This document shows, piece by piece, positions 14,068-22,802 of a stretch of 38,748 nt of DNA (the stretch's first letter is position 1; every line of letters begins with the position of its first letter). The position numbers and the translations under genes were made by a program. The notes under the pieces are model-generated. The model had not been told where the DNA came from and did no database searches. It worked only from the letters and a program-made list of their open reading frames with translations. Source of the stretch: Brachybacterium timonense. GTDB lineage: Bacteria > Actinomycetota > Actinomycetes > Actinomycetales > Dermabacteraceae. The stretch is taken from NCBI RefSeq assembly GCF_900258505.1, contig NZ_LT984895.1, positions 239,564 to 278,311 of the forward strand. Reading direction: 5' to 3'.

Positions 14068-15635
14068 CAGATCGTCGTCCTTTCCGCGCGGGCGCCCGGC
14101 CCGTCGGCGCCTGCGCTCGCTACGACGGCGTCGGACGGAGCGACCCCGCGCCCCGCCTCGGAACGCAGTCCGCGCCAGGCCAGCAGCAGGGTCAGCGAGG
14201 CGATGCCGATGCAGACGAACGCGACGAGGTCCATGCCGGAGGTGAAGGCGCGGTCGGCGAGCTCCCGCAGTGCGACGCCACCGTCGGCCATCTGGTCCGC
14301 GACGTCGTGGGCGGCGGCCAGGGTCTGCGAGGCGCGGTCGGCCTCAGCGGTGCCGAGGCCCGGCAGGTCTGTGCTGCGCACCTGCCCCGAGTAGACGGCC
14401 ATGCCGATCGTGCCGAGCACCGCGGTGCCCATGGCGCCGCCGAACTCGTACCCCGTCTCAGAGATCGCGGCGGCGGCAGAGGCGCGCGCGGGCGGGGCGG
14501 CGGTGAGGATCACGTCGTTGGTGAGGGTCTCCGCGAGGCCCACGCCCATTCCGAGCAGCATCGACGCGATCGCGAACACCAGCATCGTGGTCGCAGTCTC
14601 CAGGAAGTTCGCGGCGACGAACCCGCCGATCAGCACCACCAGGCCGATCATGATCACGGTGCGGACGCTCGCACGGCGGGCGAGGAACGGCGCGAGCAGG
14701 GTGCCGGTCACGGCGGCGGCGGCCAGCGGCAGCAGCCACAGCCCCGCCTCCGCCGAGCCCAGCCCCTCCACGAGCATCAGGTACTGTGGGAAGAAGAACA
14801 GCACGCCCATATTGGTGAACACCGAGATCACATTGATCACGACAGCCGAGGTGAAGGCGATGTTCGTGAACAGACCGACGTCGATCATCGGGTCGGGAAG
14901 CCGTCGTTGCCGGATCACGAACCAGGTCAGGGCTGCGGCACCGAGCAGGAGGGCCACGCCGGCCGAGAGGTCGACGCCCTTGACGAAGGTCTTCAGCGCG
15001 TAGACCACGCCGATCAGACCAACGGTTGACAGCAGCGCCGAAGGGATGTCGAAGGGTCCGGGGGAGGGGTCTTTCGACTCCGGCAGCAGGAACGGCGCGA
15101 TCGCTAGGAACGTGACGATCACCGGCACGTTCAGCAGGAACACCGAGCCCCACCAGAAGTGCTCCAGCAGGATGCCGCCGAGGATGGGCCCCAAAGCCGC
15201 GCCGCCCGCGAAGGCCGTGGCCCACACGGCGATCGCGATCTGGCGCTCCCCGCGATCCGGGAACACCGTGCGGATCAGACCGAGCGTGGACGGCATCAGG
15301 GTGGCGCCGCCCAGACCCAGCAGAGCACGGGCAGCGATCAGCATCTCCGGAGACGTCGAGAATGCGGCCACGAGAGAAGCGGCTCCGAACAGCGGGGCAC
15401 CGATCAGCAGGATCCGCTTACGGCCGATCCGGTCGCCCAGGGAGCCCATCAGGATCAGCAGACCGGCCAACAGGAACGAGTACAGATCGATGATCCACAG
15501 CAGCTGCGCCGAGGTGGGCTGCAGATCGGCCGAGAGCGCGGGCACGGCGATACCCAGTACCGACATGTCGATCGAGATGAGCAGCACGGGCAGCACGAGC
15601 ACGGCCAGGGCAGACCATCGGCGCAGAGTGGACAT
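14067..15635 (-). CDS. MFS multidrug exporter, 14-helix DHA2 type
   Basis: A 522-residue transporter with about 14 hydrophobic segments. It shows the DHA2/EmrB-QacA pattern: IDMSVLGIAVPALSADL in helix 1, LLWIIDLYSFLLAGLLILMGSLGDRIGRKR (helix 2 and the cytoplasmic G-D-R-x-G-R-K motif A), and the motif C glycine-rich helix GGAALGPILGGILLE. It probably expels hydrophobic or cationic drugs by proton antiport. GAGGTC precedes the start. It forms a two-gene operon with the TetR gene downstream. Substrates cannot be inferred. Confidence 0.9.
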   Translation of the reverse strand: MSTLRRWSALAVLVLPVLLISIDMSVLGIAVPALSADLQPTSAQLLWIIDLYSFLLAGLLILMGSLGDRIGRKRILLIGAPLFGAASLVAAFSTSPEMLIAARALLGLGGATLMPSTLGLIRTVFPDRGERQIAIAVWATAFAGGAALGPILGGILLEHFWWGSVFLLNVPVIVTFLAIAPFLLPESKDPSPGPFDIPSALLSTVGLIGVVYALKTFVKGVDLSAGVALLLGAAALTWFVIRQRRLPDPMIDVGLFTNIAFTSAVVINVISVFTNMGVLFFFPQYLMLVEGLGSAEAGLWLLPLAAAAVTGTLLAPFLARRASVRTVIMIGLVVLIGGFVAANFLETATTMLVFAIASMLLGMGVGLAETLTNDVILTAAPPARASAAAAISETGYEFGGAMGTAVLGTIGMAVYSGQVRSTDLPGLGTAEADRASQTLAAAHDVADQMADGGVALRELADRAFTSGMDLVAFVCIGIASLTLLLAWRGLRSEAGRGVAPSDAVVASAGADGPGARAERTTI

Positions 15636-15897
15636 GGAGACCTCGTGGTTCGGGCGGGACGCGAGCGGTGAGCGGGCGTCGGGATCATCGGCGGCGGCTG
15701 GGGCCTGCGGTCAGGGGTCGGAACAGGGTTGGTCAGCGCGCCGGGGGCCAGCCTGGCAGAGAATTGGCCGTGCGGCCAACTGTGGGTGGGAGAGGCCACG
15801 TGGATGGCGGAGCGGGCGGTGAGGACTGCGGCAGGATGGCCCCGAGCGGCGCACCGGCGCCGGCCGACGCACTGCCGCGGCGGGGCCCGGAGAGAAT

Positions 15898-15955
15898 CGG
15901 TACTGCAGCGTGCGGTCACGGCTCTGGCGGAGGGTGACGCCACGCTCCAGTACCG
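15898..15955. repeat. Long inverted repeat, 22-bp arms
   Basis: The left arm 15898-15919 starts CGGTACTGCAGCGTG and ends GTCAC; the right arm 15934-15955 is its reverse complement with three mismatches. The 14-base loop is GC-rich. It lies 263 bp upstream of the MFS start. It could be a structured RNA, a spaced operator or a relic of a mobile-element end. Confidence 0.75.
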
Positions 15956-16092
15956 CGGGGCTCCGGGCCGCAGCCACCGTCGATCCCGGGGGACGCGTCC
16001 CCGACGCCGTGGCCTTTCACGAGCGCTTGCACCACATCAACGAGAGCGCGGTGCCGACGATGCCTGAGGCCGAGCCGACCCCTCAACAGCTC

Positions 16093-16199
16093 AGGCGAAC
16101 GTGGCCAGCGCAGGTAAACGTGGTCAGCCCAGGCGAACGTGGTGCGAAGCGCATGCCAAACCGCCGCCCGTTTGACCTGCACTACGCACCACATTCGCC
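16093..16199. repeat. 19-bp tandem repeats running into an 18-bp inverted repeat
   Basis: Units AGG[CT][GA]AACGTGG[CT]CAGC[GC]C start at 16093, 16112 and 16131 (the last is partial). The third unit is also the left arm of an inverted repeat: 16132-16149 pairs with 16182-16199 with two mismatches, around a 32-base loop. The motif CGAACGTGG thus recurs four times. Confidence 0.75.
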
Positions 16200-16391
16200 G
16201 GGTGGGGCAGGTCGAGTGGGCGCGGCGGGGCCGGCAGAGCCGGATGTGGTCCGGGCGCCGCGTGAATGCATTCGCGACCGATCTATGCAGGCTACGCCGA
16301 CGGGACAAGGGGCCCCGACCGTCGGACGGATCTCGAACGGCCAGTGCCGCGTGGCGCGAGTGCCCGGCGACCCTGGGGACGGTGATGCCTG

Positions 16392-16832
16392 TCAGGAACG
16401 CAGAGTTTGGGAGCGCGACGAACGTCTGCCCGGCTCCTTCAGCGGCCAGTCAGCCTCGTGCGTGAACGGAACCGCGACGACCTGCACGTCATCGTCGTAG
16501 ACGATCCGACCGGGGCGTTCTGTTCGGAGCTCAACCCAAGGAACGCCGTACCTGTCAAGCAGCGCGGTGTAGCGGTAGGCCATCTGCACAAGGCCAACGG
16601 CAGTGTCTTTGAACCAAGACCGTGCACCGGGATTGGGCCTCCCGTCGTAGCAGTCCGCGATAACCGTGCTCGGATCCGTGTAGGAACGGTTTCCAAGCGC
16701 GTTCTCACGCTGCACCCACCGCGCATCGTCATCATGGAGCAACCCGGCGTCGCGCAGACCGTTGGCCATCGCGAAAATACCGGGGTAGGTGCCCCGACCA
16801 TTCGGAACCGCGCTCTGAAACCGGATGAACAC
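16392..16832 (-). CDS. Hypothetical protein, 146 residues
   Basis: The N-terminus MFIRFQSAVPNGRGTYPGIFAMANGLRDAG and the C-terminal VVYDDDVQVVAVP-like strand (here RIVYDDDVQVVAVPF) resemble a family of small actinobacterial proteins of unknown function. A central NPGARSWFKDTA segment also looks conserved. There is no signal peptide, membrane segment or recognisable catalytic motif. It is transcribed leftward, 79 bp downstream of the PH-like gene, and may be co-transcribed with it. The composition matches its neighbours. Confidence 0.7.
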   Translation of the reverse strand: MFIRFQSAVPNGRGTYPGIFAMANGLRDAGLLHDDDARWVQRENALGNRSYTDPSTVIADCYDGRPNPGARSWFKDTAVGLVQMAYRYTALLDRYGVPWVELRTERPGRIVYDDDVQVVAVPFTHEADWPLKEPGRRSSRSQTLRS

Positions 16833-16911
16833 GCTGCGAGCCTATACAGGTAGCCGTGGGCCTGGGATTGGGCTCGACGGAGCTCGTGGAGTTGTTGATC
16901 CGCGCGGCACG

Positions 16912-17322
16912 TCACCGCGGTGGAGCGCCTCCCGCCACGAGGTGGCGGATCACGTCGACCAGGCGATCGCCATGGCCGTCGTCGTGAGTCTTCAGCGAAA
17001 GGGAGTCGCCGAAACGGGAGTGGACCGTGACCTTGTTCGTCAGCATCCTCTTGGTGAGCTCAGCGCCCGCGACGTCCGCGGCAGCGAACTCCTTGCTCAC
17101 TTTCCATGCACCCGACAGGCGTGGCTTCGCGAGGATCACCCGCTGGTCCGTGACGAAGAGCGCAGGCTCGTTCTCCACACTCGTAGCGCCGACGACACCG
17201 GCAAGGATGCCCTCCTGCGCTGCGAGGATCTCCGTGGCGACACTGAACCAGCTCGATCCCCCGAAGTGGCGGTGGAGCTTCATCTCCTCCATGAGGGTCT
17301 GCTGTGCGCGCGTCATGGCCAT
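16912..17322 (-). CDS. Small YokE/PH-like domain protein
   Basis: About 136 residues. The core ALFVTDQRVILAKPRLSGAWKVSKEF followed by alternating strands (KVTVHSRFGDSLSLKTHD) resembles bacterial PH-like (YokE) domains, which often act as membrane or protein adaptors. The start is uncertain: a TTG at 17337 has a GGGG run close upstream, while ATGs at 17322 and 17316 do not. It is divergent from the second WXG locus and shares the intergenic region that holds the palindrome at 17444-17463. Function is unknown. Confidence 0.65.
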   Translation of the reverse strand: MAMTRAQQTLMEEMKLHRHFGGSSWFSVATEILAAQEGILAGVVGATSVENEPALFVTDQRVILAKPRLSGAWKVSKEFAAADVAGAELTKRMLTNKVTVHSRFGDSLSLKTHDDGHGDRLVDVIRHLVAGGAPPR

Positions 17323-17443
17323 GCACGAAGCGTACAAGGGCCCCGATCATGACCCCGAAGGCTCGAGACTGTCGCCTACGTCGCGGCGAAGAACGCGAAG
17401 CGGCCGCGATCATGCCGACGGAGCGTCGACCCGCGCGCCAACC

Positions 17444-17463
17444 GATGGGGAGTACTCCCCATC
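17444..17463. promoter_or_regulatory. Perfect 20-bp palindrome upstream of the second WXG locus
   Basis: GATGGGGAGTACTCCCCATC is fully self-complementary. TTGACC begins five bases later (17468), in -35 position relative to the gene at 17554, although no clear -10 follows. A 17/20 match lies at 4338-4357 upstream of the first ESX-like locus. The position upstream of a -35 suggests an activator site, or a repressor acting on the divergent PH-like gene. Confidence 0.65.
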
Positions 17464-17553
17464 CCGGTTGACCATCATTCCCTTTACCCTGCTGTGTGGT
17501 GCCAAGGCTGGCCACCAGACATACCTGCGCGAGAACGATCTGAGGGGTGGAAC

Positions 17554-18576
17554 ATGAGCGGCTTCATGGGGGCTGATACCGAGCAGCTGCGCAACCATGC
17601 GGAGCTGCTTCGAGACCGAGCGACGGCGATCTCCGATCTGCGGGGGCGCCTTGAGCCGCTCGTGATGAACGCCGAGATCTGGGTGGGGCCAGACGCGGAC
17701 ACCTTCCGCGATACCTGGATGAGCCGGACCGCGGCCGAGCTGCAGGAGAGGGCCGACCGCATCACTCAGTGGGGCGCGGACCTCGATACCCAGGCGGAGG
17801 AGCAGGACGACGCATCCGCCGAGGGTGGCTCGATCTTCGGGGGAGTGCAGGGTTCGGGTGAGGGTCAGGCGAAGTCCCCGTGGGACATCCTCAAGGACTT
17901 GGCGGGCGGCGCTCTGGGCGTCTACAACAAGCTCCAGGGTCTCTTCAACAAGGGGAAGAAGGCGTGGGACTTCATCAACATGCTCCGCAAGGGGGCGGAC
18001 ATCGGTGATCTCCTCAAGAAGGCCTTTGACCCGGGCAAGGCATTCAGCGGTCTAGCCGGCAAGCTCGCCGGGATGTTGGGAATTCCAACAGGGTTCGGGA
18101 ACAAGAACTTCTTCGGCTGGGTGGATGACCTCGCCGCCAAGTCCTCCTTCCTGACGAAGGCAGCGCCCATGCTTGGAAAAGCGCTTCCCGTGGTGGATGT
18201 GCTCTTCGGTGGACACCAGATGATCGATTCGATCAAGAACGGTGACACGTTCCACGCCATCACGGGTGGTGCGCAGGCCCTCGGCGGAGGCCTCATGATC
18301 GCTGGGGGCGCGCTCTCTTCCACCGGAGTCGGAGCTGTGGTGGGCGGCCCGCTCTTGGCAGCGGGAGCCGTTGTCTCCGGTGCGGGCGCTTTGGCTGACG
18401 TCGGCAAGATGGCGTACGACAACTGGGACTCGATCAGCTCCACCGCCTCGAACGTCTGGAATGGGGCGGGGGACATGGTCTCCGGTGCCGCCTCGACCGT
18501 GGCAGACGTGGCGAGTGACGCAGGCAACGCGATTGCCGACGGCGTCTCTGGGGCATGGGATGCCGTGTTCGGCTGA
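17554..18576 (+). CDS. WXG-domain protein with glycine-zipper hydrophobic C-terminus (putative type VII substrate)
   Basis: A 340-residue protein. Residues 1-100 form a WXG100-type helical hairpin with W43-V-G45 followed by PDADTFRDTW, matching the module in the lipase protein at 5262. The middle is amphipathic, with DILKDLAGGALGVYNKLQ. Residues about 236-281 are glycine-zipper and hydrophobic (ITGGAQALGGGLMIAGGALS and then VGAVVGGPLLAAGAVVSGAG), able to enter a bilayer. The last 50 residues repeat small amphipathic Ala/Gly helices. There is no signal peptide. AGGGGTGG precedes the ATG. A membrane-permeabilising ESX effector is plausible; a structural or carrier ESX substrate is the alternative. 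It is followed by an EspG-like gene 63 bp downstream. Confidence 0.7.
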   Translation: MSGFMGADTEQLRNHAELLRDRATAISDLRGRLEPLVMNAEIWVGPDADTFRDTWMSRTAAELQERADRITQWGADLDTQAEEQDDASAEGGSIFGGVQGSGEGQAKSPWDILKDLAGGALGVYNKLQGLFNKGKKAWDFINMLRKGADIGDLLKKAFDPGKAFSGLAGKLAGMLGIPTGFGNKNFFGWVDDLAAKSSFLTKAAPMLGKALPVVDVLFGGHQMIDSIKNGDTFHAITGGAQALGGGLMIAGGALSSTGVGAVVGGPLLAAGAVVSGAGALADVGKMAYDNWDSISSTASNVWNGAGDMVSGAASTVADVASDAGNAIADGVSGAWDAVFG

Positions 18577-18639
18577 GGCCGGCAACGTGCATCCTCGCCC
18601 CACTGGTCCCTACCCGCCTGATCCGGGAGACTGTGCCCC

Positions 18640-19527
18640 ATGACGACACCGACCACACAGACACCGGAAGCTGAATTCCGCATTACCGAGCGCGACATGC
18701 TCGGCGCGATGGAAACCCTGGGAATGGCGGCCTCCGACCCCGATGAGCTGATGGTGCTGACTGACGAGGAGCTTGAGGGGCTCTCCGGCCCGTCGGCTCA
18801 CGAGATTGTCGGCGACCCGTACCTGTCGCAGGCCGTTGTGGACCGTCCGAGTGCGACGTCAACGGCGTTGCGGTCCCTCGCCGCGCGCCACCTCCTGGCA
18901 CCCCGTGGGGATGCAACGGAGAACGAGGGCGACACCGTCAGCGGTGACGGCCCCGAGCGGCCTTACCAGCTGGATCGTCGCCTCGCGGGTGTGATCACAC
19001 TGCGCCGGATCCCCATGGGCATGGTGATGTGCCAGCGCACCCTCGCTGGCGGAACCACCACCCTGGTTCACTACCTGTACCCGGCTGGTGGCGTGCTTGA
19101 GGAGTACCTGACCATCGACGGGTTCCACCACTTCTCCGTGCCGCCAGCGGACGAGATCGCCCAGCGGATCGCCCGGTTCGTTGATCCCTTCGAGGACGCG
19201 TCCGACGACGGTGACCCGGTGGACTCTTCACGTGAGGAACTCGAGCGGCGGATCGAGGGAGCGCGCGCGGTGACCGTGCTGACCTCGATCGTGGACGGAG
19301 AGGGTGCTCAAGCCACATTCTTCGCTGTTCCCGGGCACATGCATCTCGTTGACACTGGCGAGATTGACTCGGGCAGCACGGGTGAGTCCGACCTGGAAAA
19401 CGCTCTTATCGGTGAGATCGGCCCGGAGTCGCTGGTGACTGTCATCGATGAGCTGGTTCCGGCAACTGTCGATGGCGAGGATAGCGACACCGAGACCGAC
19501 GACGCGGCGGAGTCATCGGATTCCTGA
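18640..19527 (+). CDS. EspG-like ESX-secretion-associated protein, second copy
   Basis: A 295-residue soluble acidic protein. It has the same two-lobe plan as the protein at 4468: an N-terminal helical part, a sheet region (GVITLRRIPMGMVMCQRTLAG..TTLVHYLYPAGGVLEEYLTIDGFHHFSVP), then AVTVLTSIVDGEGAQATFFAVPGHMHLVDTGE and a helix EIGPESLVTVIDELVP. The C-terminal 20 residues are a D/E/S-rich tail. It probably binds the WXG protein encoded 63 bp upstream as its cytosolic chaperone. The order is WXG then EspG-like here, but EspG-like then WXG at the first locus. Annotation is by pattern and context. Confidence 0.6.
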   Translation: MTTPTTQTPEAEFRITERDMLGAMETLGMAASDPDELMVLTDEELEGLSGPSAHEIVGDPYLSQAVVDRPSATSTALRSLAARHLLAPRGDATENEGDTVSGDGPERPYQLDRRLAGVITLRRIPMGMVMCQRTLAGGTTTLVHYLYPAGGVLEEYLTIDGFHHFSVPPADEIAQRIARFVDPFEDASDDGDPVDSSREELERRIEGARAVTVLTSIVDGEGAQATFFAVPGHMHLVDTGEIDSGSTGESDLENALIGEIGPESLVTVIDELVPATVDGEDSDTETDDAAESSDS

Positions 19528-19562
19528 CACGGGGCAGTTGACCCGTCGGGCAGACTGGCGTC

Positions 19563-20657
19563 ATGGCTGAATCCGCAGATCCCCGCGTCGCTGTCTATCT
19601 GGACTTCGACAACATCGTCATGTCCTGGTACGACCGCGTGCACGGCCGACAGTCCTATTCGCGTGACCGTCAGAAGATCGCGCAGGATCCGGCCGCCCCG
19701 GAGATTGCCGAGAAGCTCGAGACGGCCACTGTCGATGTGGGCGCGATCATCGATTACGCCGCGTCCTTCGGCTCCCTCATGCTCACCCGTGCTTACGCGG
19801 ACTGGTCCGCGCCGGTGAACGCCGAGTACCGCGACCAGCTCGTGGCGCGCGCAGTCGACCTCGTGCAGCTGTTCCCGGCTGCCGCCTATGCCAAGAACGG
19901 CGCGGATATCCGCCTGGCGGTCGACGCCGTGGAGGACATGTTCCGCATCAAGGGCCTCACCCATGTTGTGATCGTCGCTGGTGACTCTGACTATGTGCCG
20001 CTCGCGCAGCGCTGCAAACGGCTGGGCTGTCATGTGGTCGGCGTGGGCGTTGCGGGCTCGACAGCGAAGTCCCTGGCAGCGGCCTGTGACGAGTTCGATT
20101 CGTACGAGACCCTGCCCGGTGTTGAGCTGCCGCAACGCCCCGGGCGCGGCGGGGGAGCCGGCCGAAAGGGTGCGGCCACGGCCAGTGACCGCGGCGATCG
20201 AGCCTCCCGCGCAGGGGCCGACGAATCGTCCGCAGCCGGGCAGAGCAGCGGCGGGAACCCGCCGAAGGCCGCAGCCCCCGACGCCTCAGGGGATCCCGCA
20301 GGAACCGTCGGCGTTTCCGCCGCCCCCGGCGTCCTGGGGGAAGCCTCAGGAACCGTTGGCGCCCCCGACGCCCCCGACGCCATTCCCACCGTGGAAGCAG
20401 ATGACGCCTCCCGCAGCGATGCCGAGAACGCAGCCCGTCGGCTGCTCCAGCGCGCCCTTCAGCTGGGCGATCGTGACGACACCGAATGGCTGCACTCTTC
20501 CGCCGTGAAAACGTACATGCGGCGGATGGACCCGTCCTTCAGCGAGAAAGCCCTCGGCTACAAGAACTTCAGCGCCTTCCTCACAGCCCACGAGGACCTC
20601 GTGGAGATGTCCGAGGATGGCTATGAGCGAATGGTCCGCGCGGTCGAGGCCGATTGA
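19563..20657 (+). CDS. NYN-domain ribonuclease-like protein with C-terminal OST-HTH/LOTUS domain
   Basis: A 364-residue protein. Residues 1-185 form a PIN-like NYN domain with the acidic metal-site motifs AVYLDFDNI (Asp14/Asp16), GADIRLAVDAVED and VVIVAGDSDYVPLAQRCKRLG. A disordered Pro/Ala/Gly linker covers about 190-285. Residues 285-362 (RRLLQRALQLGD...WLHSSAVKTYMRRMDPSFSEKALGYKNFSAFLTAHEDLVEM) form an OST-HTH/LOTUS fold that binds RNA. The combination suggests an RNA-processing or decay factor. It follows the second EspG-like gene by 35 bp and may be co-transcribed with it, but a link to secretion is not evident. Confidence 0.85.
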   Translation: MAESADPRVAVYLDFDNIVMSWYDRVHGRQSYSRDRQKIAQDPAAPEIAEKLETATVDVGAIIDYAASFGSLMLTRAYADWSAPVNAEYRDQLVARAVDLVQLFPAAAYAKNGADIRLAVDAVEDMFRIKGLTHVVIVAGDSDYVPLAQRCKRLGCHVVGVGVAGSTAKSLAAACDEFDSYETLPGVELPQRPGRGGGAGRKGAATASDRGDRASRAGADESSAAGQSSGGNPPKAAAPDASGDPAGTVGVSAAPGVLGEASGTVGAPDAPDAIPTVEADDASRSDAENAARRLLQRALQLGDRDDTEWLHSSAVKTYMRRMDPSFSEKALGYKNFSAFLTAHEDLVEMSEDGYERMVRAVEAD

Positions 20658-20700
20658 GTCTCAGACGGTGTCGCCGCTCGTGACTGCTGTGACCAGTTCA

Positions 20701-20717
20701 GTCGGCGGTGCGCCGAC
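20701..20717. terminator. Hairpin between convergent NYN and murQ genes
   Basis: GTCGGCG, a GTG loop and CGCCGAC form a perfect 7-bp stem midway between the two stops. It could end transcription from both sides, but there is no T tract. Confidence 0.35.
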
Positions 20718-20805
20718 GGCGCGAGGTCGGGCGTCAGCAGGCTGTCAAAGAGACGGCGCGCCGAAGACGCCGGACAGCGTAGTGATGCGGGTACCGCGAC
20801 GGGCG

Positions 20806-21834
20806 TCAGCCGCGCTCGAGGGCGCGGCCGAGTCGGTTCCCGGCCCGTTCAAGCGCTGCCTCCGCCGCGGCGCGGTCCAGGCCATGCCGGAGCATCACGG
20901 CGGCGACCTTCACCCGGTCACCCGATGCTGTGAGCGCGCGGGCTGCCTGCTCGGCGTCTGCACCGGTGATCGTGCGCACGAGGCGCTCGGCGCGGTCGCG
21001 CAGTTTCGCGTTGGTGACGGAGACGTCAACCATGAGGTTGCCGTACACCTTGCCGGTGCGCACCATCACGGCGGTGGACAGCATGTTCAGCACTTGCTTG
21101 GTGGCAGAGCCCGCCTTCAGCCGCGTGGAACCGGTCAGTACCTCGGGGCCGACGACGACCTCGATCGGATGATCCGCGGCGGCGGCCACCGGCGATCCGG
21201 GATTGCAGGTCACCGAACCTGTGAGTGCCCCGGCCTCCCGCGCCGCGGTGAGCGCACCGAGCACATACGGAGTGCGGCCGCTGGCAGCGATGCCCACCAC
21301 CACGTCCCGGGGGCCCGGGCCGAGGGCGCGCACGTCGGTAGCGCCCAGATCGGGGTCATCCTCCGCCCCCTCGACAGCTTCGAACATGGCGCCGCGCCCA
21401 CCAGCCATCACGGCCTGCACCGTCGACGGGTCCGTGTGGAAGGTTGGCGGACACTCGGCCGCATCCAGCACCCCGAGGCGGCCGGAGGTTCCCGCACCCA
21501 CATAGATCAACCGTCCACCGGCCTCGATCCGCTCGGCCGTCGCATCAACCAGCGCCGCAAGCGCAGGCAACGCTGACGCGACCGCGCGCGGCACCTGGGC
21601 TTCGGCGTCATTCATAGCCTCGAGCACACCCAGGGTGGACCGGGTATCGAGGTCCGAGAAACGCTCATCCCGACTCTCGGTAGCCAGCTGCGAAAGATCC
21701 TCGGCGGGTGCAGAGTCAGCAGGAGTGCCGTGCGTGGCTGCACCCTGGCTCGTCGCGGCTGTGGCCGGTGCACACTGCGCTGTCGTGCTTGGATTCGGCA
21801 CAGCTCCCGTTGGTGCGCCCTGGTCGTTGCTCAC
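20806..21834 (-). CDS. murQ: N-acetylmuramic acid 6-phosphate etherase
   Basis: MurQ removes the lactyl ether of MurNAc-6-phosphate, giving GlcNAc-6-phosphate and D-lactate in the cytosol. The 342-residue protein has STLGVLEAMNDAEAQVP, the SIS-domain loop IYVGAGTSGRLGVLDAAECPPTF with the catalytic glutamate (Glu127), GIAASGRTPYVLGAL and the conserved GSTRLKAGSATKQVLNMLST. About 45 variable Ala/Pro/Thr residues precede the family's usual N-terminus. The GTG start overlaps the upstream ATPase stop by 4 bp (GTGA). It is the last gene of the muramic-acid operon. Its D-lactate product is also a natural substrate for lactate racemase, which is of interest given the lar genes in this window. Confidence 0.93.
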   Translation of the reverse strand: MSNDQGAPTGAVPNPSTTAQCAPATAATSQGAATHGTPADSAPAEDLSQLATESRDERFSDLDTRSTLGVLEAMNDAEAQVPRAVASALPALAALVDATAERIEAGGRLIYVGAGTSGRLGVLDAAECPPTFHTDPSTVQAVMAGGRGAMFEAVEGAEDDPDLGATDVRALGPGPRDVVVGIAASGRTPYVLGALTAAREAGALTGSVTCNPGSPVAAAADHPIEVVVGPEVLTGSTRLKAGSATKQVLNMLSTAVMVRTGKVYGNLMVDVSVTNAKLRDRAERLVRTITGADAEQAARALTASGDRVKVAAVMLRHGLDRAAAEAALERAGNRLGRALERG

Positions 21835-22802
21835 GCGTCCCCCCGCCTCGTCTGCTCTTCCCGGCGCCGGCGTGGATTCGGGGCCGCCGCCAGGAGGCGC
21901 TGTGTGTATTCGTGGCGCGGATCGTCGATGACCTGGGCGCTTGAGCCGCGTTCCACCACCTCGCCGTGGTACATCACCAGCGTGTCATCGGAATAGGTGC
22001 GGGCCGAGCCGAGGTCATGCGTGATGTAGAGGACCGCCAGGTTCTCCGATGAGCGCAGGTGATCCATGAGGTCGAGGATCTCCTTGCGGATCGTCACGTC
22101 GAGCATGGACACGGGCTCGTCGGCGAGCAGCACCTCCGGCTCCGCGGCGAGGGCCCGGGCGAAGGAGATGCGCTGGCGCTCGCCGCCGGAGAGCTCATGC
22201 GGGAACCGGTGCAGATACCGCTCCGGTGGGTTGAGGTTCACCTTCTTGAGCAGCTCGATGGATGCGGCCTCGCACGCCTCGGTGCCTTTCGCCTTCCCAT
22301 GGATGGTCAGTGCACGGCCCAGGATGTAGGAGACCCGATGCACCGGGTTCAGGGAGGCGAAGGGGTCCTGCAGCGTCATCTGCACACTGTTGGTGTAGCG
22401 GCGGAACGCGTTGCCTTTGGCGTTGGTGACGTCCGTGCCGTCCAGCAGCAGGGTGCCTTCGGTGCTCGGGATCAGCTGCGCGAGCATGCGACCAACCGTG
22501 GATTTCCCTGAACCGGACTGGCCCACCAGGGCCGTGACGCGGCCCCGGTGCAGGGACAGGTCAACGCCCTTGACGGCACGGAAGGTGCTGTGACGGAGGA
22601 AGCCTGTGCGTGGACCGCGGAAGTCTTTGACCAGGCCCCGTGCCTCCAGGGCCGGGGTGCCGAGGCCGTCCGTCGACAAGCCGTGATCGATCATGCCGGT
22701 CTCGGTCTCGACGACCCCGTTCTCACCTGCGACCTGGCCGGTGATGTCCTGCTCCGGCGCCCGGGGCTCGCCGGGGGCGCGATGGGTGTTCGGCTCGCTC
22801 AC
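21831..22802 (-). CDS. Peptide-type ABC transporter ATPase (OppF/DppF-like)
   Basis: A 323-residue ATPase with Walker [10 protein letters not shown], the OppF-typical Q-loop region [16 protein letters not shown], signature [15 protein letters not shown], Walker [13 protein letters not shown] and H-loop YITHDL. The C-terminal extension ([14 protein letters not shown]) is typical of oligopeptide importers. About 50 variable residues precede the ATPase fold. It overlaps genes on both sides by 4 bp (GTGA). It pairs with the ATPase half of the fusion protein encoded at 22799 to energise import. Confidence 0.92.
   Translation of the reverse strand: MSEPNTHRAPGEPRAPEQDITGQVAGENGVVETETGMIDHGLSTDGLGTPALEARGLVKDFRGPRTGFLRHSTFRAVKGVDLSLHRGRVTALVGQSGSGKSTVGRMLAQLIPSTEGTLLLDGTDVTNAKGNAFRRYTNSVQMTLQDPFASLNPVHRVSYILGRALTIHGKAKGTEACEAASIELLKKVNLNPPERYLHRFPHELSGGERQRISFARALAAEPEVLLADEPVSMLDVTIRKEILDLMDHLRSSENLAVLYITHDLGSARTYSDDTLVMYHGEVVERGSSAQVIDDPRHEYTQRLLAAAPNPRRRREEQTRRGDA

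Larger units (their letters stand above)
15636..16391. other. 756-bp gene-free region rich in inverted and tandem repeats
   Basis: No open frame here looks like a real gene by composition or family motifs. The region contains a 22-bp-arm inverted repeat (15898-15955), a 19-bp tandem repeat (16093-16144) and an 18-bp-arm inverted repeat (16132-16199). It contains the promoter side of the MFS gene and the 3' side of the hypothetical gene at 16392. Confidence 0.6.

Noticed and set aside
16093..16144. Tandem repeats considered as a CRISPR array
   Set aside because: The 19-bp units are directly adjacent without spacers, and no cas genes are near.
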